Shown: positions 1-9,703 of the stretch, one piece after another | Numbering within the stretch: the stretch's first letter is position 1 | Layout: every line of letters begins with the position of its first letter | Source: Pseudomonas poae | Lineage (GTDB): Bacteria; Pseudomonadota; Gammaproteobacteria; Pseudomonadales; Pseudomonadaceae | Direction of reading: 5' to 3' | Assembly (NCBI RefSeq): GCF_001439785.1 | Contig: NZ_JYLI01000011.1 | Coordinates: forward strand, 124,001-188,000 | DNA: 64,000 bases | Notes under the pieces: generated by a model | Told to the model about the DNA's origin: nothing | The model's input: the letters and a program-made list of their open reading frames with translations, nothing else | The model's database searches: none | Made by a program: the position numbers and the translations under genes

Positions 1-103
1 CGTCGAAATGATCAGAGCGCTGTCGATTCAGGCCGCCGCCCATCAAGCGCGATTTCAAACTCTCGTAGTCCGTTGTGCGGTCATTGATATAGCTCTGCGC
101 CAT
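1..103 (-). CDS. partial hypothetical protein, 5' end only
   Basis: An open frame starts at an ATG at 103 on the minus strand and runs off the left edge without a stop (34 codons visible, starting MAQSYINDRTTDYESLK). The codons are GC-rich like the core genes. A weak GGATG/AAGG stretch precedes the ATG. The visible residues match no family I recognise, and only the N-terminus is present, so no function is given. It could also be a chance open frame. Confidence 0.35.
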   Translation of the reverse strand, partial: MAQSYINDRTTDYESLKSRLMGGGLNRQRSDHFD

Positions 104-271
104 GCCTTACATCCGGGATGCAATGAAACTGGCGTCGAAATATAAGCAGGGGAGCACGGCCTGGACACAAGTCCGGGAGGGGTCCATCACATTTGGGAAG
201 CTGCCTACACGGCAGAGAATTTGCGCTTACAGAAGCGACCCGACCTACCGTCAAACCTTTACCACTTTGGC

Positions 272-422
272 GAGCGGGCCTGTCGTGGCGAGCGGATTTG
301 CCCGCGTTGGGGTGCGAAGCAGCCCTTGAACCAGGCTCTGAGTAGTGTCAGGTAAACCGCGTTTTTCTTGATTGGGGGGCGCTTCGCACCCCCAACGCGG
401 GGCAAGCCCGCTCGCCACAACA
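272..422. repeat. REP/BIME-type inverted repeat, family A
   Basis: Two near-identical arms in opposite orientation (about 274-324 and 377-422) carry the cores GTGGCGAGCGG and TTGGGGTGCGAAG. They flank about 50 bases. A second copy lies at 25607-25806. Such extragenic repeats are typical of fluorescent Pseudomonas. The 104-465 stretch holds nothing else I can support; short open frames on both strands are by-products of the repeat. Confidence 0.75.
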
Positions 423-465
423 GACCCCCTCCCACATTTGAACAGGTGTACATCCACAACCACGC

Positions 466-1530
466 CTAGTAACCGGTCATCTCCAGATACCCCACCCCGC
501 CCTCAAACTTCACCGGACCTTCCCAGTACGGAATATTCAAATCCATCCAGGCCTTGGGATTGACGGCCTGCGTCGTAATATCCAACCCCTTGCCGGGAAT
601 CTTCAGCGACCATCGCGTGGGAATACGGCGCTCGTCAATCTCGGTGGTGGCCAATGGCGTGAGCTGGATATCGGCGTTATGCAAGGTCTGCGTCACCCCT
701 TGCGGATCAATCCAGGTACCCGTCAGGTAACCCGAACCGTCCTTTTGCCGCACACGAAACAGCATCAACTGCTCGCCCCCGTCCAGGTGCAGCGAAAACC
801 AGTCCCAGCCCGTCTGGCTGGCGGCCAATGGTTGGCTGCTCCACTCCCGATCCAGCCAGGCCGGCCCGGTCACTTGATACACCTTGCCATCGATGCTGAC
901 ACTGCCGCTGGCCGTGAAAAACGGCTGACTGTAGTAGTACGACGCCTGGCCCTGATCCGATTTACGGCTGTAGCCACGGTCACCTTGCAGCACCAGCGGG
1001 CGGCTGGAGGTCAGGCGCAAATCGTAGGCAAACTGCGCGCCGCCGGCCTTGAGTTGCATGTCCGCCAACGGGCTTGTCGCGTCGGCACGGCTGGCAAAAT
1101 TCCAATCGTCGATCCAGGCAGCAAACGGCGCCGCCTGAGCACCGGCCTGGCCGACGCCGCCACGGGCATAACGCTCGGCAGCATAATGGCGAGTGGCGGA
1201 AGTAACGGCGGCATGGCCCAGCCAGACGCTGGAATCGCGCCAACCAGCCTGCATGGGACCGGCCTGCAAGGCATTGCGAAACAGCGTCCACTGCACGCCA
1301 AACACATTGCCTTGGGCGTCCTTCACGTTGGCGGTCACGTACCACCATTCGATCCGAAAACCTGGATGAGCGCCGTGGTCTTCGGGAAACGTGAACACCT
1401 TGCCCGGCACCACTTGCGCAAAGTCCGCCGCATCGCTGCCAAGGCCGGCGAAGCTTTCTTCGGGGGCGGGGACTTTGTCGCACGCGCTCAACAGCAGCAA
1501 CGCGCACCACAGCCAGGCTTTAATTTTCAT
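466..1530 (-). CDS. AttH/CrtC-like lipocalin-family lipoprotein
   Basis: A 354-residue protein that begins with a lipoprotein signal (KAWLWCALLLLSAC, lipobox LSAC, predicted lipidated Cys 17). The mature part has the tryptophan-rich pattern of the AttH / hydroxyneurosporene-synthase family, for example RIEWWYVTANV near 60 and a LDREWSSQPLA stretch near 225, the latter characteristic of the family. These proteins are two-domain lipocalin-like folds, often called predicted secreted hydrolases; the true substrate is unknown. Its start overlaps the end of the upstream permease by 11 bases. ATPase, permease and AttH form one operon, as in the Agrobacterium attEFGH set, so it likely works at the envelope with that transporter on a lipid or hydrophobic ligand (inference). 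Confidence 0.8.
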   Translation of the reverse strand: MKIKAWLWCALLLLSACDKVPAPEESFAGLGSDAADFAQVVPGKVFTFPEDHGAHPGFRIEWWYVTANVKDAQGNVFGVQWTLFRNALQAGPMQAGWRDSSVWLGHAAVTSATRHYAAERYARGGVGQAGAQAAPFAAWIDDWNFASRADATSPLADMQLKAGGAQFAYDLRLTSSRPLVLQGDRGYSRKSDQGQASYYYSQPFFTASGSVSIDGKVYQVTGPAWLDREWSSQPLAASQTGWDWFSLHLDGGEQLMLFRVRQKDGSGYLTGTWIDPQGVTQTLHNADIQLTPLATTEIDERRIPTRWSLKIPGKGLDITTQAVNPKAWMDLNIPYWEGPVKFEGGVGYLEMTGY

Positions 1531-3982
1531 GGGCGAAGGTCCTCAGCAGATCCGCCGGGCGGCTACGGTACAGCTGCCACAGCGGCCAGGCCGAGGCCAG
1601 CAGCGTGGCGAGCATTGCCAGGCCCAGCAACTGCGCCAACTGCCACGGGAACACCTGCAACGGCAGGCGCCAGCCAAAGGCCTGCACGTTGATCACCGCA
1701 TCCAGGCACCAGGCCAGCAGCAGGCCCAGGGGCAAGCCCAGCACCAGGGTCAACACCGCCAGCAGCCAGGTCTGGCCCAGGTTGAGCAGCATCAGTTGGC
1801 GGCGCGTCACCCCCAGCGCCCACAACGGCGCGAGTTGGCCTAGGCGGCTTTGGCTCTGGGTCAACAGGCTGATGAACAGCGCCACGCCAGCGACGCCGAG
1901 GGTGAGGCTGTTGAGCGCGGCCGTGGCGGCAAACGTGCGTTCGAACACCTGGCTCGACCAACCTTTGAGCTGCTGTTGATCGATGATACGGCTGTCTTCC
2001 AGGGCAAACGTGCGCTGCACGGCCTGGATCAACGACGGTACATTTTGCGGCAGTACGCGCAGGTTGAAGCGCACCGGCGACAGCCCCGGCCAGTGCGCCA
2101 GCAGGTGCTGTGAATCGACCAGCAGATGGCCCTTGGGGTTGCCGTAGTCGGCGTAGATCCCGACCACCGAGGGCGACCAGTTGCCCTGCGGGGTGGGCAC
2201 GCTGAGCGTATCGCCCAGTCCCACCTTCAAGCGCCGCGCCAATTGTTCGCTGAGCATCACCGTATCGCCTTGATGCAGGCGGTCCCAGGGTTGGCCGACG
2301 GCTTCCAGCAACGGCCAGTGCTGACGGTAAGTCGGGTCGTCGACCACACCGAACACGTCCGCGGGCAAGCCCTGCAACTGCACGCTGACCTGCCAGGCGG
2401 GCAGCACCGCCTGCACCTGCGGTTGGCGCGCCAGCCAGGTGTGCATCTGCTCGGCCTGCGCCGGGTTTTGCGGGTTGAGGTAAAGCTCGGCGGTGAGGCG
2501 CTGTTCCAGCCAGTTATCGAAAGTGTGGCGAAAGCCCGAGGTCATGGAGCCCGCGCCGATATTGGCCGCCAGCGCCAATAGCAGAGCCATCAGCGCCAGG
2601 CTCAGCGCCGGCAGTTGCTGGCGACAGTCGGCGAGGAACCACTGCCCCAACACCGAACGGCTGCGCCCCAGCACGCCCTTGAGCAGCGCATTGAGCAACA
2701 CCGGCAAGCCAAGCGCCGCGCCCAGCAACAGAGCGGCCATCAGCACGAACCCGGCGGCCAGGCTGTTGCCCAGCCACAGCGCCAGCAGCGCAACCAGCAG
2801 CGCCGCCCCCGCCACCCAACCCTGACGTCGCAACCAGCGGCCATGGGCCTCATGCCAGGCCTGGGCGTTGGCCAGCGCCAGCAGCGGCAAGCGCGCCGCG
2901 CGCCACAGGCTGCCGGCGCCGGCCAGCAGCGCACCGAGCAGGCTCAAGCCGAGCCCGGCCAACCACCAGCCCGGGCTGAGGCTCAGCTGGCCTGGCACTT
3001 CGGCGCCGTAAAGGCCGCGCAGGCTGGCAGCGACATCCGGCAGCAACAGGCTGGCCAGCAGGTAACCGCTGGCCACGCCCAGTACGCCGCCGAGCAACGC
3101 CAGCACGCCCAGTTCCACACCCAGGCTGAGGATCAGCAGCCGCGCACTGACCCCGCATGCGCGCAAGGTGCGCAGCAGGCTGCGTCGTTGCTCCAGGGCC
3201 AGACCGATGGCTGCGTGGACGATAAACAAGCCGACCACAAAGGACAGAAACCCCAGGGCATCCAGGTTCAGGTGAAAGCTTTCGGTGAGGCGCGCGAGGT
3301 TGTTGTCTTCGCCCTGCTTGAGTTGCAAGCCGGCCGGTGGCGTTGGATGGGAGGCGGCGAAGGTCTTGTCCAGCAGCAGGCGCGACAATTGCCCCGGCAT
3401 GCCCAGCAAAGGTTGGGCAAAGCCGATGTCCATCAGCAGCAGGCCGGGAGCCATGTCCGGCTGGGCCTGCAAGGGCGGCAGGGTTTGCCCGCCGACGGTG
3501 TGCGGTTGCTCGCCCTCGCGCAGGCCGAGCGCGTGCAGGGTCTGCGGCGAAATCCAGGTGCGCCCCGGCGCTGCAAAAAACGCGAGCATCTGCGCCTGGC
3601 TCAAGCGCTGCCCTGCTACCGCGCCACTGCCAGGCAGGGACAGCGGCTCGATGCCCATCAACTGCAGGCGTTGGTCTTCATGCCCCTTGAGCAGCACGCG
3701 CCCCTGCACCACGGGCGATACCGGCCAGCCGGCGCGACGCAACTGCGCGAACAACGCCTGGGGGAAAGCGGCGCTATCCGGCGCACTCAGGCTGGCTTGC
3801 GGCTCACCGCCAATCAACTGGCCGGCGCGCGCGTAACTGTCTCGCGCCTGGCTGTTGAGGGCTTGCACACCCGTGAGCAACGCCGTGGCGAGCCACAAGC
3901 CGGTGAGCACACTGAAAAACTGCACGGGGTGACGCCGCCAGTGGCTGAGCAGCGCGCGCAAGGCCCAATAAAATACCCTCAT
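1520..3982 (-). CDS. ABC transporter permease, FtsX-like
   Basis: About 820 residues with an N-terminal membrane helix, a large periplasmic region, a central cluster of hydrophobic helices (about 250-480) and a second FtsX-type cluster at the C-terminus. This is the doubled MacB/FtsX architecture of large lipoprotein- or lipid-handling permeases. I place the start at ATG 3982, one base after the ATPase stop (TGA-A-ATG), rather than at an upstream TTG, because this gives translational coupling. Its partners are the LolD-like ATPase upstream and the AttH-like lipoprotein downstream. Such exporters move or extract hydrophobic molecules using cytoplasmic ATP hydrolysis rather than forming a channel (family knowledge); the substrate here is not known. 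Confidence 0.85.
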   Translation of the reverse strand: MRVFYWALRALLSHWRRHPVQFFSVLTGLWLATALLTGVQALNSQARDSYARAGQLIGGEPQASLSAPDSAAFPQALFAQLRRAGWPVSPVVQGRVLLKGHEDQRLQLMGIEPLSLPGSGAVAGQRLSQAQMLAFFAAPGRTWISPQTLHALGLREGEQPHTVGGQTLPPLQAQPDMAPGLLLMDIGFAQPLLGMPGQLSRLLLDKTFAASHPTPPAGLQLKQGEDNNLARLTESFHLNLDALGFLSFVVGLFIVHAAIGLALEQRRSLLRTLRACGVSARLLILSLGVELGVLALLGGVLGVASGYLLASLLLPDVAASLRGLYGAEVPGQLSLSPGWWLAGLGLSLLGALLAGAGSLWRAARLPLLALANAQAWHEAHGRWLRRQGWVAGAALLVALLALWLGNSLAAGFVLMAALLLGAALGLPVLLNALLKGVLGRSRSVLGQWFLADCRQQLPALSLALMALLLALAANIGAGSMTSGFRHTFDNWLEQRLTAELYLNPQNPAQAEQMHTWLARQPQVQAVLPAWQVSVQLQGLPADVFGVVDDPTYRQHWPLLEAVGQPWDRLHQGDTVMLSEQLARRLKVGLGDTLSVPTPQGNWSPSVVGIYADYGNPKGHLLVDSQHLLAHWPGLSPVRFNLRVLPQNVPSLIQAVQRTFALEDSRIIDQQQLKGWSSQVFERTFAATAALNSLTLGVAGVALFISLLTQSQSRLGQLAPLWALGVTRRQLMLLNLGQTWLLAVLTLVLGLPLGLLLAWCLDAVINVQAFGWRLPLQVFPWQLAQLLGLAMLATLLASAWPLWQLYRSRPADLLRTFAHEN

Positions 3983-3983
3983 T

Positions 3984-4652
3984 TCAAGGCGCAACAGCAG
4001 GCACGACCTGCCCGCGATGCAGCACCACCTGGCGGTCGAGCCGCGCCGCGATGCGCGGGCTATGGGTGACCATCAACAGACTGGTGGGGCTGTCGCGCAG
4101 CAGGTCCAGCAGCAGTTGCAGTACGTCGTCGCTGGTAGCTTCGTCGAGATTGCCAGTGGGTTCATCCGCCAACAGCAGGCCCGGCCGTGACGCCAGGGCG
4201 CGGCCCACCGCTACCCGCTGCTGCTGACCGCCCGAGAGTTGCTCGGGATAACGCTTGAGCAAGTCGCCCAAGCCGAGGCGCTCGACCAGTTGCGCCTGCC
4301 ACTGCGGATCAAAACGCCCAGCCAGGCGCGCCTGGAACGCCAGGTTATCGTCGACGCGCAAACTGCCGATCAGGTTGAACTGCTGGAACACCAGGCCGAT
4401 TTCGCTGCGCCGCCACTGCGCCAGTTGCGCCTCGCCCAATTGGTCCAGGCGCTGCTCGCCCACCTGGATACTGCCGGCGTCCACACGGTCGAGCCCGGCC
4501 ACCAGGTGCAGCAACGTGCTCTTGCCGCTGCCCGACTCCCCCATCAGCGCCAGGCTGCTGCGCTCGCCCAGATGCAGGTCGACGCCAGCCAGCACCGCCA
4601 GCGGCCCCTGAGGGGTGGTGTAGCTTTTGCGCACACCGTGCACCTGCAACAT
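3984..4652 (-). CDS. ABC transporter ATP-binding protein, LolD-like
   Basis: A 222-residue ABC ATPase from the chosen start. Walker A is GESGSGKST, the signature LSGGQQQRVAVGRAL, Walker B LLLADEPTGNLD, and the H-loop MVTHS. Length and signature fit the LolD/MacB-type ATPases that drive FtsX permeases. I chose ATG 4652 (MLQVHGV) because GTGAG sits seven bases upstream; an ATG two codons earlier is possible. A longer frame to 4721 lacks support. It is the first gene of the three-gene operon ending with the AttH-like lipoprotein. Confidence 0.88.
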   Translation of the reverse strand: MLQVHGVRKSYTTPQGPLAVLAGVDLHLGERSSLALMGESGSGKSTLLHLVAGLDRVDAGSIQVGEQRLDQLGEAQLAQWRRSEIGLVFQQFNLIGSLRVDDNLAFQARLAGRFDPQWQAQLVERLGLGDLLKRYPEQLSGGQQQRVAVGRALASRPGLLLADEPTGNLDEATSDDVLQLLLDLLRDSPTSLLMVTHSPRIAARLDRQVVLHRGQVVPAVAP

Positions 4653-4925
4653 AAACATGCTCACTTGAATAACCGAAAACGAGAATAACGGCTGATGGCG
4701 CAACGTAAGCAAATTTTTCACATGGATTTCACTGCCCGCCCACCACTGCCACTTTAAATTGCGGGCCTGTTACGGATGCGCCTGCAACTTGTTAGTTATC
4801 CAATGCGACAACTTTTAACCGTCGAATGTTCAGCCAAAAGACAGCCGTCCTGTGACAGCCTCCTTATCCCACTGCGGGTATCCGTTAATGCATTGCGCCT
4901 ACTTGAATATTAATAAATACGGGCC

Positions 4926-5600
4926 ATGGTGAATGATGTGGTTGACCTCACGCTGACCAAACCGCGCACGCGCCGACGCTTTATCAAGCGCTGGCAAACG
5001 TGGCGGATGAGCCTTGCCGTCGTAAGCCTGATGCTTGCGGGCTGGCTGTTGTGGCCTGCAACACCCCGCGACCTGGGTGTGGGCAAGCGGCTGATGACTG
5101 CGCACCTGCTGCCTGCCTGGCGGGAAGGTGAACTGATCGTGCTGGTGCGCCATGAAGAGCGCTGTGATCGCTCGAAAAACCCCTGTCTCGGTCCACTTGA
5201 CGGCCTCACCGCCGTCGGCAACCAACACGCCGAGGCGCTGGGAAAAGCCTTCAGGGTATTGGGCATGACGCATACCGATGTGCTTGCCAGCCCCGCCACT
5301 CGCACGGTCCAGACCGCTCAGGCGATGTTTGGCAAGGTTCAATTGACAGCCGATCCGCAGGCCATCTGCGGCGAGGCGATCGGCGAAGAGTTGCTGCAAC
5401 ACAAACACCCTGGACGCAACCTGATCTTCGTCACTCACAGTGGCTGCATCGCCGACTTCGAAAAAGCCCTGGGCTATCCCCACGCGGCGTTTCCCCAGTA
5501 CGGCAGTGCGCTGTTCATACGCGCAAGGGCCGACGGCAGGTTCGACACCCTGGGCCTGGTCAATGGTCCGGCATGGCCGGCTGTTTTGAAAAACCTGTAA
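4926..5600 (+). CDS. Ais-like histidine phosphatase family protein
   Basis: A 224-residue protein with an N-terminal membrane anchor (about 28-45) and a histidine-phosphatase domain. The phosphohistidine motif is VLVRHEERCDRS, with ASPATRTVQTA and the second catalytic histidine in FVTHSGC. Ais/PmrG-type enzymes remove heptose phosphates from lipopolysaccharide core and sit beside arn genes in enterobacteria. Here it is followed by two ArnT-like glycosyltransferases, which supports a role in LPS or envelope modification (inference). The upstream 4653-4925 stretch is AT-richer and probably holds the promoter. The ribosome-binding site is weak, so the exact start is uncertain. Confidence 0.75.
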   Translation: MVNDVVDLTLTKPRTRRRFIKRWQTWRMSLAVVSLMLAGWLLWPATPRDLGVGKRLMTAHLLPAWREGELIVLVRHEERCDRSKNPCLGPLDGLTAVGNQHAEALGKAFRVLGMTHTDVLASPATRTVQTAQAMFGKVQLTADPQAICGEAIGEELLQHKHPGRNLIFVTHSGCIADFEKALGYPHAAFPQYGSALFIRARADGRFDTLGLVNGPAWPAVLKNL

Positions 5601-5671
5601 ACACACTCTTTTACATATCCAGCCCTGCCTATTCAGCAAAATGACAGGCCTGCTCTGGCATGTTGAGCCGC

Positions 5672-5685
5672 GCGTTAATTAACGC
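5672..5685. promoter_or_regulatory. 14-bp perfect palindrome, possible operator
   Basis: GCGTTAATTAACGC reads the same on both strands. It lies about 100 bases before the first ArnT-like gene in an AT-rich gap (5601-5786). A palindrome at this distance fits a repressor or activator site; the protein that binds is unknown. Confidence 0.35.
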
Positions 5686-5786
5686 AGCCCACCATAACTC
5701 GACCAGTTAGTGAACATTTTGAGTCCTGCTCTTATTACTTATATAGCCCCCCACTCCGTCAATAAGTGTCAAGGAGCCGTGCGCTC

Positions 5787-7442
5787 ATGACCCGATTAAA
5801 ACCTTTTCCCCTACTGTTGCTGGCAATCGCCGCGTTTTACCTGCTGCCCCTTGGCCTGCACGGCCTGTGGGTGCCCGACGAAACCCGCTACGCCCAGATC
5901 AGCCAGGAAATGCTCACCAGTGGCAACTGGGTGTCTCCGCATTTCATGGGCTTGCGCTACTTCGAGAAACCCGCCGGCGGCTACTGGTTGATTGCCCTGG
6001 GCCAGGCGGTGTTCGGCCAGAACCTGTTCGGCGTGCGGATTGCCTCGGCACTCACCACGGGCCTGAGCGTGCTGCTGGCCTACCTGATCGCCCGCCGCCT
6101 GTGGAACGACCCACGCAAAAGCTACGCCTGCGCCCTGCTCTACCTGAGCTTCGGCCTGGTGGCCGGGCAAGCCGGGTATTCCAACCTCGATCCGCAATTC
6201 ACGTTCTGGGTCAATCTCAGCCTGGTCGCGCTGTGGTTCGCTCTCGACAGCCGCACGCCACGCGCCCGACTCGGCGCCTGGGCGCTGCTCGGGGTGGCCT
6301 GCGCCATGGGTTTCATGACCAAGGGGTTCCTCGCCTGGCTGCTGCCGGTGCTGATCGCCGTGCCCTACCTGCTGTGGCAGCGCCGGTTGGGTGAGCTGCT
6401 GCGCCATGGCCCATTGGCTGTCGGCATTGCCCTGCTGCTGTGCCTGCCCTGGGCCTGGGCGATTCATGTGCAGGAACCGGACTACTGGCGCTTCTTTTTC
6501 TGGCACGAACACATCCGTCGATTTGCCGCCGATGATGCACAACATGCACGGGCGTGGTGGTTCTTCCTGCCGATCCTGGTAGTGGCGTGCCTGCCCTGGG
6601 CCGGGCTGCTACCCAGCACACTGCTCAAAAGCTGGCGGGAAAAACGTCAACCGGCCATCGTGTTCCTTTCCCTCTGGCTGTGGCTGCCGCTGGCGTTTTT
6701 CAGCCTCAGCCGGGGCAAGCTGCCAACCTACATCATGCCGTGCCTGCTGCCGCTGGCCCTGTTGATGGGGCATGCGCTGATCGACCTGGTCCACCAGCAC
6801 AAACCACGCGCGATCCGCCTCAACGGCGTGATAAACCTGGTCGTCGGCCTGCTCGCGATGGCGGCCTTGATCTACCTGCAAATCGACCGCCCGCTGTACG
6901 GCAACAGCCATGCCGAGATGTTCAGCCTGTCGCTGGCATTTATCGTGCTGCTGGGCTGGATCCTTGCCAACCTGCTGCAGGCCTTTCGCCCGCTGACACT
7001 GTGGGCGACACCAGTACTGGGCATCGGCCTGCTGGTGGTGTTACTGCCGGTGGGGATGCCGGCGCAGATAGCCAATAACGAAATGCCCGATCAGTTCGTG
7101 CTCGAACACCTGGACGAACTGCAGCAGACCCAGGCGCTGTTGAGCAATCAACTGGAATCGGCGTCCGCACTGGCCTGGCGCCTGAACCGCGCGGACGTCA
7201 CGCTTTACAACACCGAAGGCGAACTGCGCTACGGCCTGCAGTATGCCGATGCGGCGCACCGCAAGGTCAACCTGGAGAACGTCCAGGCCTGGCTCGCCGA
7301 GGCGCGCAAACACGGTTCGGTCGGCGTGCTGCTGCGCGTCAGAAGCACCAGCGAACACCGTGAAGAGGGGCAACTGCCACCCGGTGGCAAGCGCTACCGC
7401 AAGGGCGACCTGGTCATTACCCTCTACCCGCCAACCCCTTAG
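5787..7442 (+). CDS. ArnT-like lipid-linked sugar glycosyltransferase (GT-C fold)
   Basis: About 551 residues with roughly a dozen membrane segments. The first periplasmic loop has [14 protein letters not shown] and the next [14 protein letters not shown], the conserved acidic loop and KP motif of ArnT/PMT-type enzymes. ArnT transfers 4-amino-4-deoxyarabinose from undecaprenyl phosphate to lipid A in the periplasm; here the sugar donor is unknown because no arnBCAD genes are nearby. I place the start at ATG 5787, ten bases after AAGGAG; an in-frame GTG at 5766 has no ribosome-binding site. It is followed after eight bases by a paralogue. Confidence 0.82.
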   Translation: MTRLKPFPLLLLAIAAFYLLPLGLHGLWVPDETRYAQISQEMLTSGNWVSPHFMGLRYFEKPAGGYWLIALGQAVFGQNLFGVRIASALTTGLSVLLAYLIARRLWNDPRKSYACALLYLSFGLVAGQAGYSNLDPQFTFWVNLSLVALWFALDSRTPRARLGAWALLGVACAMGFMTKGFLAWLLPVLIAVPYLLWQRRLGELLRHGPLAVGIALLLCLPWAWAIHVQEPDYWRFFFWHEHIRRFAADDAQHARAWWFFLPILVVACLPWAGLLPSTLLKSWREKRQPAIVFLSLWLWLPLAFFSLSRGKLPTYIMPCLLPLALLMGHALIDLVHQHKPRAIRLNGVINLVVGLLAMAALIYLQIDRPLYGNSHAEMFSLSLAFIVLLGWILANLLQAFRPLTLWATPVLGIGLLVVLLPVGMPAQIANNEMPDQFVLEHLDELQQTQALLSNQLESASALAWRLNRADVTLYNTEGELRYGLQYADAAHRKVNLENVQAWLAEARKHGSVGVLLRVRSTSEHREEGQLPPGGKRYRKGDLVITLYPPTP

Positions 7443-7450
7443 GACTACCC

Positions 7451-8968
7451 ATGAGCTTCTGGAAAACCGAACGCGGCGCCCTGCTGTTGCTGCTGGGCGT
7501 ATCAGCCCTGCTCCTGCTGCTTGGCCTGGGCAGCCGCGACCTGTGGGGACCGGAAACACGTTGGGCGAATATCGCCCTGCAGATGCTGCAAAGCGGCGAC
7601 TACTTCGACCCTTATCTCAAGGGCGCGTCCTACTATGACAAACCCCTGCCCTCCTACTGGCTGATCACTGGCTTTGCCAACCTGATGGGCGGCCTGGGCC
7701 CGTGGTCGCTGCGCCTGTCGTCAGTGATCGCCGCGTGGTTGAGCATCTGGCTGGTGTACCTGATCGGCGAGCGCCTGTTTCGCAAGGGCACCGGGCTGAT
7801 TGCCGGCTGGATGCTGGCCACCACGTTCTACTTTCTGTTCTGGGCGCGGGTGGCCACGGCGGATGTGCTCACCGTGTGCGGCGTGCTGGCCGCCGTATGG
7901 TGGTACTGGCGCGGGCCGGACGACACGCGGCTGGGGCGCTATACGGTGTTTTTCCTGCTGCTGGCGGCGACGTCATTGTTCAAGGGCTTGATCGGTTTCG
8001 TACTGCCGGGCCTGGTGCTGTTACCGCACCTGCTCAGCGAACAGCGCTACAAACGCCACTTCAACCTTCGCCTGCTGCTGGCCGTGCTGATCGCCGGTGC
8101 GTTCTATGCGGTTCCCTTCGTGCTGTCCCATCTCTATGGCGCACCCACCTATGGCGAAAGCGGCCTGGAACTGGTGTTCAAGGAAAACGTGGTGCGCTTC
8201 TTCGACCCCTTCGACCATATGGGGCCGATCTACACCTACCTGATCTATCTGCCGGCGTACACCCTGCCATGGGCACCCTGCTGGATGCTCGGCCTGTGGC
8301 TGGCGCTACGCCACTGGCGCGACACGCCGCCCAATGTGCGCTGGCTGGTGTGGGGGCTGGGCCTGTTGTTCGTGTTCTTCACCGCCAGCGGCAGCCGACG
8401 CAGCTACTACGTACTGCCCCTGGTACCTTTTGCCCAACTGCTGGCGGCATGGTGGTTGAGCGAGCGCCTGGCGAAAAACCCCGCCAGCCGGCCGCGCTGG
8501 CAAAAGGGCTTTGGCTTCGCTGCGGGCTTGATGCTGCTGGTGATCGGCGGGGTGTATCCCTGGACCAACGGCAATGGCGGCGTGACACAGTTTGTCGAGG
8601 ACGTGAAAGCACAGGCGGTGAAAACAGCGCCGTGGGATCAGTGGCAGATGGTATTGGTGGAAGTCGACAACAAGCTGCCGATGTACCTGAACAATGGCGG
8701 CAAACCCTTCTACTACGTCAGTGAAACCCAAAACTTCCCGCGCCAGGGCGACAGCGCCACGCTCATGGCCTGGCTGGAGAAAACCAGCGGCCAGCGGTTT
8801 GATCCACAGCACACCATCATCATCGCGCAGTTCTCCAAAGACGACCCGACGCCGCTGGCCTATCTGGGGGTGGATCACCAAGTGATTGTTACCCAGCCGG
8901 ATAATGGAGAGCGGTTGTTCCACAAGCGTGAAGGTGGGAGTGTGGGGTTTATGCCAGTGAGTAAATAA
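7451..8968 (+). CDS. second ArnT-like glycosyltransferase (GT-C fold)
   Basis: A 505-residue polytopic membrane protein paralogous to its upstream neighbour. It shows the same early loop (WGPETRWANIALQML, then GASYYDKPLPSYWL), in which the Asp-Glu of the first copy is Pro-Glu. It starts eight bases after the previous stop, so the two are co-transcribed. The pair may form two steps in one glycolipid modification, or act as alternative transferases. The precise donor and acceptor cannot be read from sequence. Confidence 0.8.
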   Translation: MSFWKTERGALLLLLGVSALLLLLGLGSRDLWGPETRWANIALQMLQSGDYFDPYLKGASYYDKPLPSYWLITGFANLMGGLGPWSLRLSSVIAAWLSIWLVYLIGERLFRKGTGLIAGWMLATTFYFLFWARVATADVLTVCGVLAAVWWYWRGPDDTRLGRYTVFFLLLAATSLFKGLIGFVLPGLVLLPHLLSEQRYKRHFNLRLLLAVLIAGAFYAVPFVLSHLYGAPTYGESGLELVFKENVVRFFDPFDHMGPIYTYLIYLPAYTLPWAPCWMLGLWLALRHWRDTPPNVRWLVWGLGLLFVFFTASGSRRSYYVLPLVPFAQLLAAWWLSERLAKNPASRPRWQKGFGFAAGLMLLVIGGVYPWTNGNGGVTQFVEDVKAQAVKTAPWDQWQMVLVEVDNKLPMYLNNGGKPFYYVSETQNFPRQGDSATLMAWLEKTSGQRFDPQHTIIIAQFSKDDPTPLAYLGVDHQVIVTQPDNGERLFHKREGGSVGFMPVSK

Positions 8969-8983
8969 CAAGCCAGGCGCAAA

Positions 8984-9703
8984 CTAACCTTTAATTTCCG
9001 GCATGCTCGCTGCGTGGATAAATGCTTCATCCAAATTTTTACCTCCATAGGTACGCAGGTAATCCTCGGCGTTGGTAAATCGACTGAAACGCCGCTGACT
9101 CAGCATGTAAAAATCATCGCATTGCGTCACGATTTCATCGACGCTATGCGATGAAACCAGCACCGCAACCCCCTCCGAAGCAGCCCCCGCCAGACATTTC
9201 CAAATATGATGACGAAACTCGGGATCAACACCCGCAGTAGGCTCATCCAGTATCACAAGATCTGCGTTGGCAGAGAGAAGCGACAACGTGAAGAACCATC
9301 GTTTTTCACCATAGCTGCACAACGAGGACTTTTTTCTCCAGATTTCACAATAACGGTCGACTATCCCCGGACTCCATTTCTCGATTTTCCTTAACGCATG
9401 CTGTTGTGTCACTTTCGAATCGGAGCAAAAAATCATCATCATATTAAAAACATCAAACATCCGAAGTACTGGAGAAGTCGATATTATCTGGGAAAGATAA
9501 AGGAGCTTGGAAAATGGATTATGGATTTCACCAGCGTCCACCTTCCTTAAATTGCAAAGCACGTCGAATAACGTGGTTTTCCCGGAGCCATTCGGCCCAA
9601 GCAAACCGGAAATCGCACCCGCCTCTACCGACAATGAAGCGTTGTCAAACAAGACATTCTGTGAAAACTTAAGACTGAGTGATTTGACCATAAGACGCTT
9701 CAT
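8984..9703 (-). CDS. ABC transporter ATP-binding protein (ABC-2 exporter type)
   Basis: A 239-residue ATPase with Walker A GLLGPNGSGKTT, Walker B DLVILDEPTAGVDP and H-loop VSSHS. The signature is divergent (LCSYGEKRWF in place of LSGGQ). The start ATG at 9703 overlaps the permease stop in an ATGA arrangement, giving tight coupling. The gene and its partner are clearly less GC-rich than flanking genes and use AT-ending codons, a sign of transfer. The exported substrate is unknown; no biosynthesis or peptide gene is visible next to it. Confidence 0.85.
   Translation of the reverse strand: MKRLMVKSLSLKFSQNVLFDNASLSVEAGAISGLLGPNGSGKTTLFDVLCNLRKVDAGEIHNPFSKLLYLSQIISTSPVLRMFDVFNMMMIFCSDSKVTQQHALRKIEKWSPGIVDRYCEIWRKKSSLCSYGEKRWFFTLSLLSANADLVILDEPTAGVDPEFRHHIWKCLAGAASEGVAVLVSSHSVDEIVTQCDDFYMLSQRRFSRFTNAEDYLRTYGGKNLDEAFIHAASMPEIKG

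Noticed and set aside
2615-4069. 484-codon plus-strand frame across the permease gene
   Set aside because: Antisense to the FtsX-like permease, Gln/Ala/Arg-rich, no ribosome-binding site.
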